From Casuarina equisetifolia (taxonomy: Eukaryota > Streptophyta > Magnoliopsida > Fagales > Casuarinaceae): a stretch of 64,000 nt of DNA. The notes beneath the pieces are model-generated. The model searched no databases. It was not told the origin of the DNA and was given only the letters and a program-made list of their open reading frames with translations. Shown here piece by piece: positions 57,155 through 64,000 of this stretch; positions within the stretch are counted from its first letter, which is position 1, and the number at the start of each line of letters is the position of its first letter. The DNA is taken from NCBI GenBank assembly GCA_028551475.1, contig CM052360.1, forward strand, positions 25,366,682 to 25,430,681. The letters run 5' to 3'. Made by a program: the position numbers and the translations under genes.

Positions 57155-57407
57155 GTTTGAATCCTTTCTATCTCTATTTTTTTGTAAATTGTTATAAGCG
57201 TTAATAGTTATGTTTAATTCGTGTATTTCAAATATTCTGTTCACTTCGATGCGGCGTACCATCCACTCTTCTGTTGTTTTGATAGATGCTTTGCTGTGTA
57301 CGGGTTGGTAAAAATTTTCCTAATGATTGTCTGATTTGATAAATGCAACAAAGTCTTCATATTATACATACGGTTTTTGTGTAAATTTGAAGACTAACTA
57401 TATTTAG
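57155..57407 (+). other. Gene C leader intron, inferred
   Basis: 253 bp, GT...AG, ending ACTAACTATATTTAG as in gene B. Sequence similarity with the gene B intron is high throughout. Confidence 0.6.
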
Positions 57408-57425
57408 GCGGTTGCGTGATTGCGT

Positions 57426-59204
57426 ATGGAAGAGAGGGAGACAGAGATGGAAACAGAAGAGAGGAAGATGGAGATAGAAGTTGGAGATTGCAGTTTGTGG
57501 CATTACTTAATCTTTTGTGAAGAGTTTGTCAATGATGAGTGCGAGAATGACTTTGTTTGTTGGGTATGCAAAGAATCATTATTGGGATATCTTGCTTTCA
57601 AATGTTTGGAATGCGACTTTGTCCAACATAAATTGTGCACCCAACTATTAGACTGGACAAAAATAGATGTTGAACATGATATTGCAGACAGACATCACTT
57701 GATCTTAAAAAAAGAGATGGAGAATAATGGTAAGGAGGAAGAAGTCTGTGTAGGATGTGGGGATGTTGCATCTGGTCCCACCTACAGATGCTCCATCCCA
57801 AAATGTTCTTTCCATCTCCATACATCATGCCATCAAGTATCCCATGCCATACAACACATGTCGCATCTAGAGCACCCACTTATTCTCGGGCTACCACTAT
57901 GGTTGAATTCTTGTGATATTTGCCACTATGATAGAGAGGAGAAGACTACTTTGCTTTATAGTTGTCGTCTTTGTGATTTTGACATAGACCATAAGTGCGC
58001 TTCCGCTTGGAAAATTATTGATGACGACTACGATGACAGCTGTGATGAACACAAATTCATTGTGAGTAGGAACCCGATCCAATTCACCTGTGAAGCCTGC
58101 GGTGTGGAAACCAAGAGTTTTGCCTGCCAATGTAGCATCTGTCGCGCCTTGACTCATATTCACTGTACTAATTTTCCACGGTTCATTAAAATTAGAGCAC
58201 ACAATCATTTATTCTCTCGCATGCATTATCGTAGTGGAGTTCAGAAGCTTGAGGATGAAATCTGCGAGATCTGTTGTAGAAGGATGAACATGAAGGGTGG
58301 AGCTTACTTTTGTCAAGTATGTGATTATATTGTTCACATGAATTGTGCAAAAGTGGCTCAGGAGAACCCAACAATTAATTCAGAAGCCACTGGGTTCGAT
58401 GATGACTATAGAAGGCATTTGGTTTATTTGATTGAAGGGTTAAATGTAGAGGAGGGTAAAACAGACATTGCTCCTTTGAGGATCCACCACCACAGTCATC
58501 AACAACATGAATTAACTCTCAACTACAAAGATCTTGAGAATAATGAGCGATGTCAGGCATGTATGCAATTTATTATCTTAACTCCATTTTATAATTGCAA
58601 GGATTGCAATATTTTTTTTCACAAGAGATGTGCTAAAATCCCCGAAACCATCAGGCGAAGGCCATTTTACGAATTTCCACTTGAGCTCTATGCACAGCCA
58701 ATGCACACGGATAAACTTTTTTGGTGTCGAAGTTGTCGCTGTTATAGGCATGGTTTTTTCTACGGATATGAACTCCACAATCTTGATGTCCAATGCCTTT
58801 TGATTCCAGAAACCGTGAAACATGAAAGTCACGAACACTTGCTAGGTTGTCCTATGATTCACTGTTATACAGAGATTTGCGATGGTTGTGGTGTAAACTT
58901 GGGGTACTCAGTGGGGAACTTATTTTATCTCGTCTGCACAGATTGCGAGTACGTATTGTGCATGAGATGTGCAACTCTTCCACTAGTGGCAAGGTATAGA
59001 TACCATCTCCATCTCTTAAAGCTTACTTACATGTGCAAAGGTGATTTGGAGGAATGTTACTGCCTAATTTGTGAAGAGAAAAGAGATCCAGAACAATGGT
59101 TTTATTCTTGTAAAGATTGTGATTTTGCAGCTCATATCCAATGTGCTATTGGTAGCTCTTTAAAAAATGGAAATCATGAGCATCTAATACCGAAGCGTTT
59201 ATAA
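57426..59204 (+). CDS. DC1-domain zinc-finger protein C, C-terminally truncated
   Basis: 592 residues from ATG 57426. One three-finger N-terminal block (CWVCKESLLGYLAFKCLEC; CVGCGDVASGPTYRCSIPKC; CDICHYDREEKTTLLYSCRL), against four in gene B, then about six further fingers: CEACGVETKSFACQCSIC, CEICCRRMNMKGGAYFCQVC, CQACMQFIILTPFYNCKDC, CRSCRCYRHGFF, CDGCGVNL...CTDCEYVLCMRC, CLICEEKRDPEQWFYSCKDC. The frame ends HEHLIPKRL where genes A and B continue through HEHPVIL into one more finger, so the last Cys/His module (~36 residues) is missing. The protein is cytosolic or nuclear by the lack of a signal peptide. It could bind zinc with nine modules. Single coding exon after a leader intron. Confidence 0.88.
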   Translation: MEERETEMETEERKMEIEVGDCSLWHYLIFCEEFVNDECENDFVCWVCKESLLGYLAFKCLECDFVQHKLCTQLLDWTKIDVEHDIADRHHLILKKEMENNGKEEEVCVGCGDVASGPTYRCSIPKCSFHLHTSCHQVSHAIQHMSHLEHPLILGLPLWLNSCDICHYDREEKTTLLYSCRLCDFDIDHKCASAWKIIDDDYDDSCDEHKFIVSRNPIQFTCEACGVETKSFACQCSICRALTHIHCTNFPRFIKIRAHNHLFSRMHYRSGVQKLEDEICEICCRRMNMKGGAYFCQVCDYIVHMNCAKVAQENPTINSEATGFDDDYRRHLVYLIEGLNVEEGKTDIAPLRIHHHSHQQHELTLNYKDLENNERCQACMQFIILTPFYNCKDCNIFFHKRCAKIPETIRRRPFYEFPLELYAQPMHTDKLFWCRSCRCYRHGFFYGYELHNLDVQCLLIPETVKHESHEHLLGCPMIHCYTEICDGCGVNLGYSVGNLFYLVCTDCEYVLCMRCATLPLVARYRYHLHLLKLTYMCKGDLEECYCLICEEKRDPEQWFYSCKDCDFAAHIQCAIGSSLKNGNHEHLIPKRL

Positions 59205-59639
59205 CTAATTTTACATTTCAAATATTAGTAGAAATTGTGACATGATATTGAGCCATTGAATGTCACGTTCATATCTAATACCTAAGCGTTTATAGATCTT
59301 CTATCCATCTGGAATTTATGGGACTCTGTACAAAGGATAATAACAAATATGAACCACCATACTTGTTAGTACATTTGATAATATCTAAAAATTTGAATAT
59401 TAATAATCCCGTGATCGTTAGCTATTAAATCTTTGTTTTAAACTGGTAGCGTAAGGCCAATCAGCTGTATCATCATTTATTTTTAATGTAAAATTTCTCG
59501 TCTTAGCCACTTTTAAGCTTACTATAATATTCAGTAGTGATTTTTATGATTACAATGGATCTTCAAACGCTGCACATGCGGTACGGTTCACTTCGTGCAG
59601 GATTTTACATTAATCTATGATACCCACGTCTATGAATGC
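59205..59639. other. Gene C 3' flank, satC traces
   Basis: The segment encoding the last residues of gene C (CTAATACCGAAGCGTTTATA, from 59183) recurs at about 59273-59293 as CTAATACCTAAGCGTTTATA. This 3' flank is unlike those of genes A and B. satC-like words lie at 59310-59500. Confidence 0.5.
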
Positions 59640-60990
59640 AGCTTAATGATAGCAATAAAACTGTTGTGGGGAAAAAAAAAAAAACAGTGGTGATTAACAA
59701 TCAAACATATAAAACAATTTTTCAAGCCATTTGATAGAAAAGCTGGACACTATAATAAATAAACATTATTTTAAGTCATTTGATGCAAAAGTTTGACATT
59801 AAAAACCACGGTGGTTAACAATCAAATATATAAATAATTAAGCCAGTTAATGTCAAAACTTCAGTGTCATGTTTCACAAAAATAAAATTACTGTGAAAAA
59901 AGAAAGATAAGGGCAGTTAACAATCAAGCTCATAAGATATTGCCATTTGATGTCACAGTTTCACAATTGTGCTGCATAGAAATGACAATCATAAAAACAA
60001 ATAGATCGTGGTGCCTAACTTTGAACCTTATAACCAATATTTTGCCCATTTGATATAAAAGTTTCACCATCCTATTGCATCAAAAATAACATTATTATGG
60101 GAACAAAAAGATTACCGCAGCCCTCATTCAATCTGAGAATGAACATACATATAATATTTTAAGCCAGTTAGTGCCAAAATTCCACCATCGAGTTGTATAA
60201 AAATTAAAATATTGTGAAAGAAGAAAGATAGGAGTAATTAACAATCAAACTTGTAAACAATATTTTAAGCCATTTGATGTCAACATTTAACTATTCTATT
60301 GCATAGAAATGACAATCATACAAACAAAAGGATCATGGTGGCTAAATTTTAACTTATAAGCAATATTCTTAACCATTTGGTACAAAAGTTTCACCATCCT
60401 ATTGCATCAAAAATAATATTATTTTGGGAACAAAGAGATTAGGACAGTCATCATTTAATCTAACAAGGAATATATAAATAAATATTTTAAGCAATTAATG
60501 CCAAAATTTCACCATAATATTACATAAAAATAAATTACTATGAAAAAGAAAGATGGGAGTAGTTAACAATCAAGCTCATAAACAATATTTTAAGTCATTT
60601 GATGCCAAAGTTTCACTACTCTAGTGCATATAAATGAAAATCTTAGAAACAAAACGGATCATGGTGACCAACTTTTAACGTTATAGGCAATATTTTAACC
60701 ATTTGGTACAAAAGTTTCACCATATTATCACATTAAAAATAATATTATGGTGGGAACAAAGAGATTAGATCAGCCATCATATAATCTGATGAGGAATATT
60801 TTAAGCCATTTGATACATAATTTTCATTATCCTATTGCATAAAAATGATTTTATAATGAGAAAGAAGGATGGGGAGACCAACATTAAACCCCATAATCAA
60901 TATTTTCATTTGGTGTAAAAATTTCACTGTCTTATTACATAAAAACGTTCCTAGAAGTGACAATCATAGAGACAAGTGGGTCATGGTGGC
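59640..60990. repeat. satA higher-order array, shorter copy
   Basis: CAAGCTCATAA-type landmarks at about 59924, 60245 and 60571 (321-326 bp steps). It has the same opening unit (CAGTGGTGATTAACAATCAA) and closing units (ACGTTCCTAGAAGTGACA) as 49390-52110, with roughly half the number of repeats. Confidence 0.85.
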
Positions 60991-63900
60991 CAAGAGTATA
61001 TTCCTTTACTCTATTTTTGTTTTATTTTTATTTTTATAAAAGTTGATTCTTTGAACGTCTTTATTTGCCGTATAAATTTAACTTATTATTTGGAAATTAT
61101 TTAGATTCACGCAATGGATTGATTATTTATTCTAATTTTTTTCAATATCTTTTATAAAATTTGTGTCTTTGAACGGTAAAATTTTGATTTAAGGGATATA
61201 ATTTCATCAATTGAGCTTAAATACAACTGTTCAAAAGAAGTAAAAAGTTGTCTGACTCATACAGGCTGATCTTATTAAAACAAAATTATTTTTTGTGGAT
61301 GAACAATTTGACTCCTTACAGGATATTTATATTTTATCTTTTGTTTCTAGGTTTCGTAACGTAAGATGGAAAATTTTAGTCTAATTTGCCTCGTACATAA
61401 TATATAGAAAGGTCGATAGTTTGTAAAAGTTCTGTCCAATACTTTGTTTGTCGCCGAATAAGGATTGTACAGGTCTCAATGTATGTAGTCCTACAATGCG
61501 ATATTAGATGATGCATCTCATCAACTAAATCATGCACATTGACAATCTGTAATGGTATTAAGTACTTTCTTTCATTATGTGATTATATCAACTTAATTAA
61601 TTGGATCAAATGGTTAGTTTGTAAGGTTTCTATAACAGATTAACTAACTAGATTAAGTGGTTAGTATGTTGTAACAGTTTTCTAAGTTAATAAAGTTATA
61701 TTTTAAGACAGATTTTCGTGAATAAAAATTGTTTTCTCAGGAATGTGATCCTCTTTTTAAAGAAATCAAAATACAGTTTTACCTTAGAGGCTTAGAACTA
61801 TTTTAGTTATATGTTTTGATTATCAATCACATAACACAATCCTTGAATAATAATTGTTATTATCATATATGAAAGATTCGTTAGGTTAATTGATTTTTCA
61901 AATGAAAGATATTAATTAGGTAGGTGGGAACTTGTATATTTAATACAAAAAACTAACACCCAATAAACATAATTTCCACCTATTTCTCTTCCAAATTACT
62001 CTTGATTTTCAACCTGGTGTTTTTATCATTTTTTGCGTTACTTTATTTTTCTAAAATAATATCAGAGTAGAAAAGAAATAAAGAAGATGTGTCAAACGGG
62101 CTTTACGTATAACTCCTTTTTACTTTTTTTTTTAAGTTAAAATCAACATCAAATCTACTCGCCCTTTATTTTGTATCTTTATTTTTGGACTACAGCACAA
62201 AACTTCCTTCTTCTTCTTTTTTTCTTTCTTTTTTTTTTTTTCCTTTAAGCCTTAACCATCCTAGCTTGCTTTTCTATTCTAAGTCTTCTTTTGTGCTGTT
62301 TGTAAGAAGATCCTTTACTTTTCTCTACATTTTCTTGGGATGAAATTGTAGATCCCCCATATGGGTTTTACTCGTACTTTCCAGTGCTTTATCTGATTTA
62401 TTATGGGCTTCATTCGGCTTATTGTGGGTTTTACTCATCTCATTGTAGGTTTCAACTTTGTTTGCCCCTTTGCAAACTTTACTTCAATTACCTCTTTTCT
62501 GGGCTTAATCTTTATTCACCTTTTTATAGAAAGTTCCAGTCAAAACTAGGCCCTGAGCTCTACAAAATCAATCAGGCCTCAAAAGCTCATAAAATCAACT
62601 AGCTTCAGGCTTATAAATCCAATAAGCCTTACTGCCTAAAAATCAACTCGACCTTCAGCCCACAAAATCAATTGGCTTTCTCAACCCAATAATTTTGATT
62701 AATGATTTCCTATGAATTATCTACAATTAAGTGATTATTCAAAAAGCAAGCATGTTATTTTGCATTCCTCTCTTAATTTCGTTCTTTTTCTATTTTTTAA
62801 TGATATTATAGTATTTGCCTAAACTACTTTGCTAAAAGACATAGGTCTAAAAGTTAATTTCACCATATTTTATTTAAATAATATTTCCAATTTAGGCTTT
62901 TAACTCTATGCCTAACTCAAGTAGCTTCTTCTGTGATGAATTTGATATCATTTATTATTTGTCTCAATTAAATACACAATAATGTTAGAATATTTTATTT
63001 AAATATCATTCTTAACTTAAATTCCATAAATCTAAGCCTAACATATCATGCAAATTGTGAATGAGATTTGCATGAACCTACTTCTGATTATATGAAGGAA
63101 TGCTTGTTTGTGCAAGGGGCCCACGTCCCAGAGATATGGGGAACCCATCATGCGAAAATCAAAATTACCAAAGAAAGAAAAGGTGAGACTCGCTTCCCCA
63201 TGTCTCCTTTTCCGTTTGTACTTCTGAAAATCAAAGTAATAAATTCTTAGTTTTTCTTAGCATAGCCTTTGAGTACATACTTTAAGAATAATTACTTGCA
63301 TAGTAATATATCATGCATGGTTTTACATGCAAACAAGTTAAAACGACGTGTGGATTATCCCATTATTCTAAAACAATATGTAAGTGAGACATTGAAAAAA
63401 CCACTTGTCATATTCTTTTCTTTTTTTTTTCCTTTCTTTATCTATTGTGTCTTTAAAAACACAATATTTAGGCTTGTTAACTAACAAGTCTTTTAATTTC
63501 CATATAATAGACATTTGCTTTAGTCCTTTATAAGACTACATCTTTTTTGGTTGAAATCAAGATAGCATATCCTTTACGCTTTTCTAAATCGACCTACGAC
63601 TGAAGCCCCTTTAATTGGATATGTTGCTACGACCTTTCTTACAACAAATGCCGTTTAAACCACTCCTAAACGATAATTTTTCCATTCGGCCTTTCAAATA
63701 CAGAGTCAATGAACCTTCTCCGAAATGAAATCATTTTTTTTGGTTATTTTCTTTGCATTTATTTTCGGCCAACTCTGAATGTCACATCCGTAAGACAATA
63801 TCAAAGGTTTTATTTTTGCATATAGCCGGAATGAAAATAAATGAATATGTTCCTGAGAAATCGCAAGGTCCTGCACTTCAACTGCAAGAGGAGCTGCTCC

Positions 63901-64000
63901 GGTTTGAGGTGCACTTTGTTTTTATTAATTGCACCATCATTCTCAAACAATCAAGTCAAGTGGAGTTTTTACCTTTGAATAGTTTCCGTTGGACGAGTTA
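60991..64000. other. AT-rich intergenic, no gene seen
   Basis: 62365-62460 has a loose ~27-bp repetition (TTATTGTGGGTTTTACTCAT and variants). 62560-62690 has repeated AAAATCAACT/GGCTT words. A long T-rich run lies at 62222-62251. Short frames near 62384 and 63068 lack any recognised feature. Confidence 0.45.

Overview
This is a plant nuclear window, most likely from a eudicot. It is AT-rich and gene-poor. It carries plant DC1 (Cys/His-rich C1-like zinc-finger) genes, a plant-type L1 LINE, Ty1/copia elements and a TRIM-like miniature LTR element. No tRNA, rRNA or CRISPR was seen. Splice sites are inferred from alignment of paralogues inside the window, since no transcript data were available.

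Layout: 1-2950 holds three head-to-tail copies of a ~1-kb unit. 4.3-10.3 kb is a mosaic of dispersed modules, including two copies of an unrecognised short exon (E). At 10.3-11.0 kb lies a decayed DC1 gene 3' end split by a 326-bp TRIM-like element. A full-length LINE (11074-16979, 17-bp target duplication) follows directly. 21.4-23.85 kb holds DC1 gene A, a pseudogene. 25.5-25.7 kb holds a copia gag relic. 26240-32037 is a complete but decayed minus-strand copia element with 204-bp LTRs and a 5-bp target duplication, inserted into a third copy of exon E. 34.0-34.2 kb is a 5'-truncated LINE tail.

At 37.5-39.85 kb there is a 7-copy array of a ~342-bp repeat (satB). DC1 gene B follows (CDS 40996-44541, 1181 aa, intact), with its N-terminal three-finger block present four times. 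At 45.5-46.4 kb there is a Tyr-Tyr-coding minisatellite. Two candidate 68-nt exons of an unrecognised gene lie at 48.75-48.98 kb. A ~327-bp higher-order tandem repeat (satA) fills 49.4-52.1 kb. DC1 gene C (57426-59204, 592 aa) has lost its last finger and is followed by a second, shorter satA array (59.64-60.99 kb). The last 3 kb show no gene.

How it fits together: the same ordered modules recur around each DC1 gene or relic. They are the GGCCCA-rich segment W, the satB monomer, leader X, exon E, satA, the DC1 gene and a shared 3' flank. I infer several old multi-kilobase segmental duplications of one DC1 locus, later altered by satellite expansion, loss, in-gene block amplification and retrotransposon insertion. 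Genes B and C are the only large open coding regions that look functional. DC1 proteins are zinc-binding and in some plants are linked to stress and defence responses, but no specific role for B or C can be read from this sequence.
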